Shown here: positions 18,977 to 27,090 of the stretch, piece by piece | How the letters are laid out: each line of letters opens with the position of its first letter | Position numbering within the stretch: the stretch's first letter is position 1 | DNA from: Flaviaestuariibacter flavus | GTDB lineage: Bacteria; Bacteroidota; Bacteroidia; Chitinophagales; Chitinophagaceae | Assembly (NCBI RefSeq): GCF_004337505.1 | Contig: NZ_SJZI01000002.1 | Coordinates: forward strand, 1-64,000 | Direction: 5' to 3' | DNA: 64,000 bases | Notes under the pieces: generated by a model | The model's input: the letters and a program-made list of their open reading frames with translations, nothing else | Database searches by the model: none | What the model was told of the DNA's origin: nothing | Translations under genes and position numbers: made by a program

Positions 18977-20062
18977 TCAGAGCTCGATAATCTGGAACGG
19001 TTGACCCAAAGCCTCCAGCTGTTTTGTCAGTCGCGCGCAGTTGGTGTCGGTGATGAAGATCTGCGCGTCGGGGTCGCCGGCCACTTTCTGGAGGAGGTTG
19101 CCGATGCGCTCCTCGTCAAGCTTTTCAAAAACGTCGTCGAGCAGCAGGAGGGGCGTGAGGCGTTTTTCTTCCCGCAATACTTCCAGCTCTGCCAGCTTCA
19201 GGGCAAACAGCAGGCTCTTGCGCTGCCCTTGTGAGGCGATGCTTTTAAAGGCCTGGCTGCCCATCTGGAAAACCAGGTCGTCGCGGTGCGGCCCGGCGGA
19301 GGTACGCTGGAGGTGCAGGTCGCGGGGACGGTTCTGCCGCAGCAGGGTTTCGAAATCCTGGGTCAGCAGCTCACTTTCGTAAAGCAGCTGGAGCGGCTCG
19401 TAGCTCTGCGCGATTTCATTATAACCCCGCTTCACCTCGGCCAGGAAACCCAGCAGGAAACGCTCGCGCTTTTCAAACAAAGGCAGGCCTTCGCGCAGCA
19501 GCTGCTCGTCGAGGACGTCGAGCACGGAGAGGTCGCGGCTGGGTCCGTCGCCGTAGTTTTTCAGAAAGGAATTGCGCTGCTGCAGGATCTTGTTGTAGGC
19601 GATGAGATGCTGGAGGTAAGCGGCATCAAGCTGGGAGAGGAGCGTATCGGTAAACTTGCGCCGCTCCTCGGAGCCGCCGATAATGAGCTGCACGTCGTCG
19701 GGCGCGATCACCACGCAGGGGTAGCGGCCGATGTGCTGGGAAAAGCGGCTGTAAGCCTGCTCATTTACCGAAAACTCCTTGCGGCCCGTTTCGCGGAGCA
19801 CGCAGACGGCCTTTTCTTCCTTGCCGCGGAGCCGGAAGTGGCCCTCCAGCCGGAAGCCCGCGTGCCCGTGCTGCGGCACGTTCTGGTCGAGACGGGTAAA
19901 ATAACTCTTGGTAAAGCAGAGGTAGTGGATGGCGTCGAGGAGGTTGGTCTTGCCCCTCCCGTTGCGCCCGCAGATGCCCACGATCCGCTCGGTGAAGCGG
20001 AATTCCTGGTGGAAGTAGTTCTTGAACTGGAAGAGTGATATGTCCTGAACGGCGAGACTCAA
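18977..20062 (-). CDS. recF: DNA replication and repair protein RecF
   Basis: 361 residues, the usual length. The Walker A motif GRNGRGKT lies at residues 32-39. The ABC signature region reads SQGQRKSLLFALKLAEL and Walker B LLLLDDVFEKLDEER, followed by the D-loop. It is an SMC-like ATPase that loads RecA at gaps with RecO/RecR in the cytoplasm. The order recF-DUF721 is common in this phylum. The start ATG at 20062 matches the family N-terminus. Confidence 0.97.
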   Translation of the reverse strand: MSLAVQDISLFQFKNYFHQEFRFTERIVGICGRNGRGKTNLLDAIHYLCFTKSYFTRLDQNVPQHGHAGFRLEGHFRLRGKEEKAVCVLRETGRKEFSVNEQAYSRFSQHIGRYPCVVIAPDDVQLIIGGSEERRKFTDTLLSQLDAAYLQHLIAYNKILQQRNSFLKNYGDGPSRDLSVLDVLDEQLLREGLPLFEKRERFLLGFLAEVKRGYNEIAQSYEPLQLLYESELLTQDFETLLRQNRPRDLHLQRTSAGPHRDDLVFQMGSQAFKSIASQGQRKSLLFALKLAELEVLREEKRLTPLLLLDDVFEKLDEERIGNLLQKVAGDPDAQIFITDTNCARLTKQLEALGQPFQIIEL

Positions 20063-20072
20063 GGAGGCGAAG

Positions 20073-20240
20073 TTAAAGAAGGGTTTTTCACCGCTAAGAA
20101 AAGAAGGGGCTAAGGTTTACGCTAAGGTATTTCTTATGTTTCCGGTGGTTGAAAGCCGCAACCAAAACTTAGCGAAACGCTTCTTTGGCTTTTTTCCTGG
20201 CGGTGAAAAACTCTTTTTCCGCTTTAAACCCTTCTTTCTC
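20073..20240. repeat. CTTAGCG-type repeat, copy 2, with an inverted partial third copy
   Basis: 20073-20128 is the reverse complement, with about nine mismatches, of 601-656. A forward-oriented relative (ACTTAGCGAAACGCTTCTTT) begins near 20167 and continues with GGCGGTGAAAAAC near 20200. The recF-pdhA gap is therefore a large imperfect inverted repeat. It holds no open frame of note. Confidence 0.6.
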
Positions 20241-20278
20241 AGCCTGAAAAAGGCTATTCGCATCCCATTGGAAAGTCT

Positions 20279-20286
20279 TATTTTCG
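20279..20286 (+). promoter_or_regulatory. Putative -7 box TATTTTCG for pdhA
   Basis: Seven of eight positions fit TAnnTTTG (C in place of the third T), 18 nt before the GTG start at 20305. Confidence 0.35.
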
Positions 20287-20304
20287 CGCTTCAAATTTGG
20301 ACCC

Positions 20305-21300
20305 GTGTCGACTAAATACACGAAAGAAACCTACCTGTACTGGTACGAACTGATGCAGCTCATCCGCCAGTTTGAGCTGATGGCTGAAGAGAAATACAAG
20401 ATGGAAGGCAAGATCCGTGGCTTCTTCCACGCCTATGTGGGCCAGGAAGCCATCGCCGCCGGTTGCATGACCGCCACGCGTCCGGAAGATCCATTCATCA
20501 CCGCTTACCGCGACCACGGCCTCGCCATCGCCAAGGGCATCTCCGTTAACTCCTGCATGGCCGAACTTTACGGCAAGGCCACCGGCAACGCCAAAGGCAA
20601 GGGCGGCTCGATGCACTTCTTTGGCAAGGAGCAGGCCTTCTACGGCGGCCACGGCATCGTAGGTGCCCAGATCGGCACCGGCGCGGGACTGGCGTTTGCT
20701 GAGAAGTATAAAGGCACCGATAACGTTTGCCTCGCCTACTTCGGCGACGGCGCCGCCCGCCAGGGTATGCTCCACGAGACCTTCAACCTGGCCATGACCT
20801 GGAAGCTTCCCGTGATCTTCATCTGCGAGAATAACAACTACGCGATGGGTACCTCGGTACAGCGTACTTCCAACATCGTGGACATCTACAAGCTGGCCGA
20901 CGCTTACGAAATGCCCAGCGACGTGATCGACGGCATGAGCGCCGAAGCCGTGCACGAAGGCGTAAGCCGCGCCGTGAAGCGTGCCCGCGAAGGCGGCGGT
21001 CCGACCCTGCTCGAGATCAAAACCTACCGCTATAAAGGTCACTCTATTTCCGACCCGCAGAAATACCGCACCAAGGAAGAGGTGGAAGAATACAAGGGCA
21101 AGGATCCCATTACCGCCCTGCTCCACACGATGAAGGAGAATAACCTCGTTTCCGACGAGGAGATTCAGGCGATCAACGAGCGCGTGGACGCCGCTGTGGC
21201 CGAAAGCGTGAAATTTGCCGAAGATTCGCCCTGGCCCGATGACAGCGAGGTTTACAAGGATATCTATGTAGACCAGAACTATCCGTTCATCACCGACTGA
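20305..21300 (+). CDS. pdhA: Pyruvate dehydrogenase E1 component, alpha subunit
   Basis: 331 residues. The start is a GTG at 20305 (MSTKYTKETYLYWYELM). The TPP-binding motif runs from GDGAARQGMLHETFNLA to ICENNN (about 148-177). The phosphorylation-loop region reads TYRYKGHSISDPQKYR. It decarboxylates pyruvate with TPP as part of the E1 heterotetramer. The E1 beta and E2 genes are not adjacent; split loci are usual in Bacteroidota. A branched-chain 2-oxoacid E1 alpha is less likely given the close fit to PdhA. Confidence 0.95.
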   Translation: MSTKYTKETYLYWYELMQLIRQFELMAEEKYKMEGKIRGFFHAYVGQEAIAAGCMTATRPEDPFITAYRDHGLAIAKGISVNSCMAELYGKATGNAKGKGGSMHFFGKEQAFYGGHGIVGAQIGTGAGLAFAEKYKGTDNVCLAYFGDGAARQGMLHETFNLAMTWKLPVIFICENNNYAMGTSVQRTSNIVDIYKLADAYEMPSDVIDGMSAEAVHEGVSRAVKRAREGGGPTLLEIKTYRYKGHSISDPQKYRTKEEVEEYKGKDPITALLHTMKENNLVSDEEIQAINERVDAAVAESVKFAEDSPWPDDSEVYKDIYVDQNYPFITD

Positions 21301-21345
21301 TACCAAAACTAAAACGCAAATACCTACGCATTAAAAACGCAAAAA

Positions 21346-22053
21346 ATGGCTGAAACGAAAATGGTAACCCCGCAACAACCCCTGGAAGACCACGAGATCG
21401 TGGTGGAGCGCGCAAAGGACTTCTGGACGCGCAACAACCGCCTGATCATGATGCTTGGCCTCGGCATCATCCTGCTGGGCGGCGGCTACCTTGCCTATAA
21501 AAAGTTTTATAAGGAGCCGCAGGAAGTAAAGGCCCAGGAAGCCATCTTCAAGGCGGAGGAATATTTCCGCATGGACTCCGTTCGCCTGGCGCTGAACGGC
21601 GACGGCGTTAACCCCGGCTTCCTGAAGCTGGCCGACCGCTACAGCGGCACCCGCGCCGGCGAGCTGGCGCACTTCTATGCCGGTGCCTGCTTCCTGCAGC
21701 TGGGCGACGCCAAAAATGCCCAGAAGCAGCTCGAGGACTTCTCCACCGAAGCCCCCCAGATCCAGGCCCGCGCCTACAAGCTGCTCGGCGATGCTTATGC
21801 CGAGCAAGGCAAGAACGGCGACGCCCTGAGCAACTACAAGAAAGCCGCCCACCACTTCGAGCAAGACGAGCAGAATGCTTCGGAATACCTGTTCCTGGCA
21901 GCTTACTTCGCCCAGCGCGTGCAGAACAACAGCGGCGAGGCTACGACGCTCTACCGCGAGCTGAAGAACAAATTTCCCCGTACGCAGCGTGGCATCGAGG
22001 CCGACAAGTACCTTGCCCAGCTCGGTGTGTACAGCACAGACGATAAAAAGTAA
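21346..22053 (+). CDS. TPR-repeat membrane protein (YfgM-like layout)
   Basis: 235 residues. A cytoplasmic N-tail (about 1-30) precedes a single membrane helix (LIMMLGLGIILLGGGYLAY, about 33-51). TPR-like helical repeats follow in the periplasm (AHFYAGACFLQLGDAKNAQ; AYKLLGDAYAEQGKNGDAL). The layout is like YfgM, which works with membrane chaperones, but orthology is not shown. It is followed by ribH after 8 nt, so the two are probably cotranscribed. Confidence 0.85.
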   Translation: MAETKMVTPQQPLEDHEIVVERAKDFWTRNNRLIMMLGLGIILLGGGYLAYKKFYKEPQEVKAQEAIFKAEEYFRMDSVRLALNGDGVNPGFLKLADRYSGTRAGELAHFYAGACFLQLGDAKNAQKQLEDFSTEAPQIQARAYKLLGDAYAEQGKNGDALSNYKKAAHHFEQDEQNASEYLFLAAYFAQRVQNNSGEATTLYRELKNKFPRTQRGIEADKYLAQLGVYSTDDKK

Positions 22054-22061
22054 TTACCCGA

Positions 22062-22568
22062 ATGGCTGACAGCAAAGACAGCACGTTATGGAATTTGAAC
22101 GAGGGCATCCCGGAGCTTCAGGATGCCCTCGTTGTTTTGGTAAAGACCGAATGGAATGCCGCCATCGCAGACGCGCTTGAAGAAGGCGTGTTGCGGGTTC
22201 TTTCGCGTAACGGTCTCCGGTCGGAAACGATCCTGGTGCCGGGCGCGGTGGAGATCCCCTTTGCGATCCGGCATTACTGGGACAACGTCCGCAAAAAAGA
22301 CCGACCCGCCGCCTTTATTGCTTTGGGATGTGTCCTGCGTGGCGATACCCCGCATTTCGAATATGTATGCCAGTCGGTAACCATGGGCATTACCCAGTTG
22401 AACCTCTCGATTTCCGCGCCCTCTATTTTCGGTGTGCTGACCGTAAACACGCAGGAACAGGCCGACGAGCGCATCGGTGGCCGGCACGGCCATAAGGGGG
22501 AGGAAGCGGCCATTACCGCCATCAAGATGATCCAGCTGAGCCGGAGGCTCAAAAAGAAAGAAGAATGA
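22062..22568 (+). CDS. ribH: 6,7-dimethyl-8-ribityllumazine synthase
   Basis: 168 residues with the family motifs VPGAVEIPFAI and GDTPHFEYVCQ, which contains the catalytic His. It condenses 5-amino-6-ribitylamino-uracil with dihydroxybutanone phosphate, the penultimate step of riboflavin synthesis, in the cytoplasm. Its stop overlaps the next start by 4 nt (ATGA). Confidence 0.96.
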   Translation: MADSKDSTLWNLNEGIPELQDALVVLVKTEWNAAIADALEEGVLRVLSRNGLRSETILVPGAVEIPFAIRHYWDNVRKKDRPAAFIALGCVLRGDTPHFEYVCQSVTMGITQLNLSISAPSIFGVLTVNTQEQADERIGGRHGHKGEEAAITAIKMIQLSRRLKKKEE

Positions 22569-23284
22569 CCGTCCAGCTTTTTATTCCCTGCTTCGTAGAC
22601 CAGCTTTTCCCCGATACCGCCTTCAATATGATCAAGGTGCTGGAAAAAGCCGGCTGTACCGTAAAATACAACCCGGCGCAAACCTGCTGCGGCCAGCCAG
22701 CCTTCAACTCGGGCTTCCTCGACGACGCCCGCGCCGTTTGCAGCAAGTTTCTTTCCGACTTCGAACCCGACCTGCCCATCGTGGCACCATCTGCTTCCTG
22801 TGTCGGTTTTGTGCGGAATTATTACAGCAAGCTGTTCGATAACTCCGCCCAGCACCACCGGGTGCAGGCGCTCCGCAACCAGATATTCGAGTTCAGCGAG
22901 TTCCTGGTGCAGCAGCTCGGGGTGACCGAGCTGGGGGCGCGCCTTCCCGGCAAGGCCACCTACCACGACTCCTGCGCCGGGCTGCGGGAGTGTCGCATCA
23001 AGGAGGAGCCCCGCAGGCTCCTGATGAACGTGGCCGGTCTCGAGCTCACCGAGCTTTCGGATGTGGAAACCTGCTGCGGCTTCGGTGGCGCGTTCGCAGT
23101 GAAATTCGAATCGATCTCCATCGGTATGGGAGAGCAAAAGGTGGAAAATGCGTTGGCTACCGGTGCCGACTACCTCATCTCCACCGATCTTTCCTGCCTC
23201 ATGCACCTGCAGGGCTATATCGACGGCCGCGGCGCGCCGATAAGGACGATGCACCTGGCGGATGTATTGGCCAGTGGGTGGTAA
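22565..23284 (+). CDS. (Fe-S)-binding protein, LutA/YkgE-like (CCG-domain)
   Basis: 239 residues with two cysteine-rich CCG domains: QTCCGQPAFNSGF near residue 37 and ETCCGFGGAFAVKF near 170, plus DSCAGLREC between them. This is the LutA subunit layout of the L-lactate oxidation complex, which passes electrons through heterodisulfide-reductase-like clusters. LutB and LutC are not adjacent, so the role in lactate use is uncertain. It is translationally coupled to ribH through the ATGA overlap, an unusual partner. Confidence 0.88.
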   Translation: MTVQLFIPCFVDQLFPDTAFNMIKVLEKAGCTVKYNPAQTCCGQPAFNSGFLDDARAVCSKFLSDFEPDLPIVAPSASCVGFVRNYYSKLFDNSAQHHRVQALRNQIFEFSEFLVQQLGVTELGARLPGKATYHDSCAGLRECRIKEEPRRLLMNVAGLELTELSDVETCCGFGGAFAVKFESISIGMGEQKVENALATGADYLISTDLSCLMHLQGYIDGRGAPIRTMHLADVLASGW

Positions 23285-23309
23285 ACCTCACCCCCGTCCC
23301 CTCCGGGTC

Positions 23310-23472
23310 GGAGAGGGGTGCCTCTGTTGTATATTCATTGGGTTTTGTTTCTTTCTGCTGATTGAACTTCAAAAGCAAAAAGCGGATGCCAAAGGCATCC
23401 GCTTTTTCAGTATCAGGATCGAATCGAAGATTGTTACTTCAAAAATAAACTACCCGGGAGTCACCCCTCTCC
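23310..23472. repeat. Short inverted repeat bracketing a terminator
   Basis: GGAGAGGGGTG at 23310-23320 is the exact reverse complement of CACCCCTCTCC at 23462-23472. Each arm sits in a longer C-rich tract of a type often dispersed in bacterial genomes. The arms flank the hairpin at 23377-23407. Confidence 0.6.
23377..23407. terminator. Bidirectional terminator between the LutA-like and fasciclin genes
   Basis: Perfect 14-bp stem (23377-23390 with 23394-23407) and a 3-nt loop, with A5 and T5 outer ends. It serves two converging genes. Confidence 0.85.
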
Positions 23473-23496
23473 CCAGGGAGAAGGGCCGGGAGGAGG

Positions 23497-24066
23497 TCAG
23501 GGCATCAGCACGCTATCTACCACATGAATTACCCCGTTCCTTTGGTAAACGTTCGGGATGGTGATCCGGGCGGTGCCTCCTTTTTCATCTTTTACCCACC
23601 ACTTGCCCTCGTTGTCTTTCATGATCCAGAGCTTTTCGCCCTGGACGGTGGTCAGTTCCGCCTTTCCGCCGTTCTTGCGCATTTTCTTTTCCAGGTCCTT
23701 GCTGTCGAGGCGTCCCGGAACCACGTGGTAGGTGAGGATCTTCGTGAGCGTGGCTTTATTTTCGGGCTTTACCAGTGTTTCTACGGTACCGGCGGGCAGC
23801 TTTGCGAAGGCGGCATTGGTGGGAGCGAAGACGGTAAAGGGGCCGCTTCCCTGTAACGTTTCCACAAGGCCCGCGGCCTTCACTGCGGCCACCAGGGTTG
23901 TGTGATCCGCCGAGTTGACGGCATTCTCAACGATGTTGCGGCTCGGGTACATCGGCGCGCCACCCACGGTTACGGTCTTTTCCTTTTTCATCGAAGCCAT
24001 CGTAGCCTCCTGGCCAAAGGAATTCACGGACAATACGATGCCTGCAAGCAGCAGGACTGCTTTCAT
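23497..24066 (-). CDS. Fasciclin-domain secreted protein
   Basis: About 189 residues from the ATG at 24066; an ATG three codons earlier (24075) is also possible. The signal peptide is MKAVLLLAGIVLSVNSFGQ. One FAS1 domain covers the C-terminal 140 residues, with GPFTVFAPTNAAFAKLP and YHVVPGRLD as the H1/H2 boxes and ending GVIHVVDSVLMP. FAS1 proteins mediate adhesion or bind small ligands at the cell surface. Single-domain bacterial versions are common and their ligands unknown. Confidence 0.93.
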   Translation of the reverse strand: MKAVLLLAGIVLSVNSFGQEATMASMKKEKTVTVGGAPMYPSRNIVENAVNSADHTTLVAAVKAAGLVETLQGSGPFTVFAPTNAAFAKLPAGTVETLVKPENKATLTKILTYHVVPGRLDSKDLEKKMRKNGGKAELTTVQGEKLWIMKDNEGKWWVKDEKGGTARITIPNVYQRNGVIHVVDSVLMP

Positions 24067-24216
24067 TTTTTTCATAAAATGGTATTTGATTAGTTGTTTC
24101 GCGATAAGGGCCTTATGCCTTGCGTTGCGTTCGGATTAGATACGCCGCGCCATACAATTTGGTTTTACGATCCGAAAAAATATTTGCAGTTACATTCGCC
24201 TCCTCAATCGCAACAC

Positions 24217-24630
24217 ATGGCTTACTGGCTGATCAAATCGGAACCTTTTAAGTACAGCTGGGAACAATTCGAGAAGGACGGTCAGACCTTTTGGGACGGC
24301 GTTCGCAACTACGCGGCCCGCAACAATCTCCGGGCAATGAAAAAGGGCGACCTGGCATTTTTCTACCACAGTAATGAAGGTCTCGAGATCGTCGGCATCG
24401 CCAGGGTTGTCAAGGAAGCCTATCCCGATCCTACCGCAGAAGACGATACCTGGTCGGTGGTGGATTTCAAGCCATTTAAAAAGTTGAAACAACCGGTTAC
24501 GCTGGCGACCATCAAAGCCGATCCGCGGCTTAAAGAGATGGACCTGCTGCGGCTTGGGCGCCTTTCGGTAGGGCAGGTGCGTGACGAAGAGTGGGCGATT
24601 GTGCTGGAATATGCGCAGACAAAAGCGTAA
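24217..24630 (+). CDS. EVE-domain protein
   Basis: 137 residues from the ATG at 24217. This is a full EVE domain: AYWLIKSEPFKYSWEQ at the start, WDGVRNYAARNNLRAMKKGD and FYHSN in the middle. EVE is a PUA-like fold that can read modified bases in DNA or RNA. Stand-alone copies occur in many bacteria and may bind modified nucleic acids; the ligand here is unknown. An upstream TTG frame is rejected because the domain starts at this ATG. Confidence 0.92.
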   Translation: MAYWLIKSEPFKYSWEQFEKDGQTFWDGVRNYAARNNLRAMKKGDLAFFYHSNEGLEIVGIARVVKEAYPDPTAEDDTWSVVDFKPFKKLKQPVTLATIKADPRLKEMDLLRLGRLSVGQVRDEEWAIVLEYAQTKA

Positions 24631-24674
24631 CGGGAAATTCTCGGTTTTCCATCCCCGCTAAACCACGGTTTTCC

Positions 24675-25559
24675 TTAGCTCCACTGATGCCCGAGCCAGC
24701 CACCGAGTTCCATGAGCCAGGCGATACCGAGGTGCACCATCAACCCACCCCTGATACTCCGTGTGTGGTAACTCACCACCCCGAGAACGATACCGCCGAA
24801 GAATGACGAGATGCATTCTCCGAGGGGCTTGCCGAAGTGAATGGTGCAATAAAAAACGGCCATCGGCAGGATCGCTTTGGTGCCCGCGATGCGGCTGAAC
24901 GCCAGCACCAGGAAGCCCCGGAAAAAGAGCTCGATCGTAATGAAGTCGCTCCCGTAGGATAATTCATAAAGAAGCTTCTCCGCGGCCGTCGCATGACGCA
25001 CGGAATCATAGTGCCACCATTTGGGATAGATGGATAAGAAGTCGGGTTGCGTAGACGCTGCGGCGATCAACGGCAACATTACCAATAGCATCAGCAGGTA
25101 GGGGCGTAGGGAAGAGCGCGGCGCGCCGGTGCCATAAAAAGGGCGGTCGGCATCCCAATACCGCCAGATGGCTATCAGGATACCGGTGGTCAGCAGCAAC
25201 TTGTACGGATAGTAGAGAATGCGCTGCCAATAGTCGGAACCGCGGGTCAACGTCGCCATGCCCGGCGGAAAGGGAAGGGCCAGCTTAAGAGCGAATATCG
25301 CCGGCGCCAGCAGCAGCAGCACACGAAAACGGCGCGTGGGCGGCGCTCCCTGGAGCAGCCAGGGCAGCCAGAAGGCAAGTGCAAAAACAGAATACCACGC
25401 CAGCAGCCGGGGCAGCAGCACCCACCTCGTGATGAGGGGCTCCAGCCCGTAGTGGAAATTGCAGTAAACCAGCAAGGCGGTGAAGAGAAGCGCTGTTGCC
25501 CAGGTGCCGACAGACAGCGACCGCACATAGGCCGTCAATGCGTTCAGGATCGCTTTCAT
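24675..25559 (-). CDS. CPBP-family intramembrane protease-like protein with a degenerate motif 1
   Basis: 294 residues with about eight membrane helices. The CPBP domain is at the C-terminal end (about 190-290). Motif 1, normally EExxxR, reads IELFFR, so the first Glu is replaced. The two conserved His regions, CTIHFGKP and MVHLGIAWL, are kept. Members resemble Rce1 prenyl proteases or bacteriocin self-immunity proteins. Activity is uncertain because of the missing Glu. It overlaps the upstream VOC gene by 4 nt (ATGA), so the two form one unit. Confidence 0.82.
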   Translation of the reverse strand: MKAILNALTAYVRSLSVGTWATALLFTALLVYCNFHYGLEPLITRWVLLPRLLAWYSVFALAFWLPWLLQGAPPTRRFRVLLLLAPAIFALKLALPFPPGMATLTRGSDYWQRILYYPYKLLLTTGILIAIWRYWDADRPFYGTGAPRSSLRPYLLMLLVMLPLIAAASTQPDFLSIYPKWWHYDSVRHATAAEKLLYELSYGSDFITIELFFRGFLVLAFSRIAGTKAILPMAVFYCTIHFGKPLGECISSFFGGIVLGVVSYHTRSIRGGLMVHLGIAWLMELGGWLGHQWS

Positions 25560-25921
25560 GGTTCCAACTCCTGACCGATCTGGATCATAAAGCCGTTCAG
25601 ATCACGGATAGCAAATTCACGCATGTTCCAGTCGAAGCTTTCTACCGGGTATACGACTTCGGCCCGGTCTTTCAACCGTTGCCACCAGCCTTCCACGTCG
25701 TCGGTGCGCAGGTAAAGGCTGCCGGTGAATTTCGGTCCCTCGTAAGGGATATGCCCGGTGGGGTGGGCCATCATCAGTCCGACCCCGTCGCGGTGCAGCG
25801 AGGCCCATTGCCATTCTTCCGAGTATTCGTCTTCGGTAAAACAAAGGATTTCAACGTACCAGTCAACGGCGGCCCGCAGGTCGGGAACCCAAAGCAATGG
25901 CCGGAGTTCGAGCAATTTCAT
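25556..25921 (-). CDS. VOC-superfamily (glyoxalase/bleomycin-resistance fold) protein
   Basis: 121 residues with one vicinal-oxygen-chelate domain: VPDLRAAVDWYVEILCFTEDEY at the N-terminus, FTGSLYLRTDDVEGWWQRLKD in the middle and FAIRDLNGFMIQIGQELEP at the C-terminus. VOC proteins are dimeric metal enzymes or binding proteins with varied substrates, and no substrate can be assigned. It is translationally coupled to the CPBP gene. Confidence 0.88.
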   Translation of the reverse strand: MKLLELRPLLWVPDLRAAVDWYVEILCFTEDEYSEEWQWASLHRDGVGLMMAHPTGHIPYEGPKFTGSLYLRTDDVEGWWQRLKDRAEVVYPVESFDWNMREFAIRDLNGFMIQIGQELEP

Positions 25922-25984
25922 GCGAAAGTTTTAACCTCCGTTAACGGGAGGCATCGCTAACTTACGGTTTCAAATCTACCGATC

Positions 25985-26377
25985 ATGAAAAAGCTATTTT
26001 TCCTGCTGGCACTTACCGCAGGGATCTCTTCTACCTCGCTTTATGCCCAGGACCAGCAGCGCGACCCGGCCGCCATGGCCCAGCGCTACAAGGAGCGTGT
26101 AAAACCCGCGCTCGTGGAGAAGCTGAAGTTCTCCGACACCGAAGCTGAAAAGATCATGGACATCTACCTCGGCCAGCGCGAGCAGATGCGCGGACTCCGC
26201 GACCTGTCGCAGGAAGACCGTGCGAAGAAGATGGAAGAAATGAATGCCGACCTGGCGAAGAAACTCAAGGCCATCCCGCTGTCCGACGAGCAGGTGAAGA
26301 CCGTGACGACCTTCTTCGAAGAGCAGCGCGCGCAGCAGCGCCAGCGCATGCAGCAGAATGGCGGCGGCGGTCGTTAA
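25985..26377 (+). CDS. Small secreted helical protein, Spy/CpxP-like in character
   Basis: 130 residues. The signal peptide is MKKLFFLLALTAGISSTSLYAQ. The remainder is highly charged and helical, with repeated K/E/R/Q and two similar segments (LKFSDTEAEKIMDIYLGQR and IPLSDEQVKTVTTFFEEQR). It ends in a Gln/Gly-rich tail. This matches the general character of periplasmic Spy/CpxP-type chaperones, but I see no LTxxQ motif, so homology is not claimed. A terminator follows. Confidence 0.75.
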   Translation: MKKLFFLLALTAGISSTSLYAQDQQRDPAAMAQRYKERVKPALVEKLKFSDTEAEKIMDIYLGQREQMRGLRDLSQEDRAKKMEEMNADLAKKLKAIPLSDEQVKTVTTFFEEQRAQQRQRMQQNGGGGR

Positions 26378-26400
26378 TTTCCCCCACTTATCGAATTGTG

Positions 26401-26428
26401 AAAGCTGTCCTAAGGGGCAGCTTTTCTG
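26401..26428 (+). terminator. Intrinsic terminator after the small helical protein
   Basis: 10-bp stem (26401-26410 with 26415-26424, one G-U pair), 4-nt loop, then T4. Confidence 0.65.
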
Positions 26429-26458
26429 TTTTACCTTGCGCTTTCTCATTCATCAACC

Positions 26459-26932
26459 ATGGCAGAAGACCTTCAGATTATCCAGGGCACCCGTGCCGAG
26501 CAGTACGAGGCCCTTATCCCACAGATCAAAGGACTCCTCGAAGGAGAGCCCGACCTGGTAGCCAACCTGGCCAATGTTGCCGCTGCCCTCAAGGAGCAGT
26601 TCGGGTGGCTGTGGATCGGTTTTTACCTCGTAAAGGGAGACGAACTCGTCCTTGGACCCTTCCAGGGCCCGGTAGCCTGTACCCGCATCCGGAAGGGCCG
26701 CGGGGTGTGCGGCGCCAGCTGGGCCGAAGCCCGCACCCTGGTGGTTCCCGACGTGGAAAAGTTCCCGGGGCATATCGCCTGCAGCTCCCTGTCGCGCTCC
26801 GAGATCGTGGTGCCGCTCATCCGCAACGGCGCCGTACTGGGCGTGCTTGACGTAGACAGTGCTGAGCTGGCCACCTTTGACGAAACCGACCGGGAATTCC
26901 TGGAACAGATCGTAGCGCTTATTCCCTTTTGA
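26459..26932 (+). CDS. Free methionine-(R)-sulfoxide reductase (GAF domain, fRMsr)
   Basis: 157 residues, a single GAF domain (about 30-155). The three cysteines typical of fRMsr are present: ACTRI and GVCGASW plus HIACSSLSRSEIVVPL. The enzyme reduces free methionine-R-sulfoxide using thioredoxin in the cytoplasm, repairing oxidised methionine. The gene is followed by a strong terminator, so it is a single-gene unit. Confidence 0.93.
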   Translation: MAEDLQIIQGTRAEQYEALIPQIKGLLEGEPDLVANLANVAAALKEQFGWLWIGFYLVKGDELVLGPFQGPVACTRIRKGRGVCGASWAEARTLVVPDVEKFPGHIACSSLSRSEIVVPLIRNGAVLGVLDVDSAELATFDETDREFLEQIVALIPF

Positions 26933-26950
26933 GCCCGCAGAACGGGTTGA

Positions 26951-26980
26951 AGCCCCCTGGCTCGGGCGGGGGCTTTTTTT
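26951..26980 (+). terminator. Intrinsic terminator after the fRMsr gene
   Basis: 7-bp GC-rich stem (26951-26957 with 26968-26974), 10-nt loop, then T6-7. Confidence 0.8.
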
Positions 26981-27090
26981 ATTTAGCGAAACAGAGGATT
27001 ACAGAGCTGTTAAATCGAAAATTCCGGGCAATTCGCGCCCTGTTTTTGCTGTTAGGGGCAAACACACGCGTAAACCCATCTTTTCTATAC

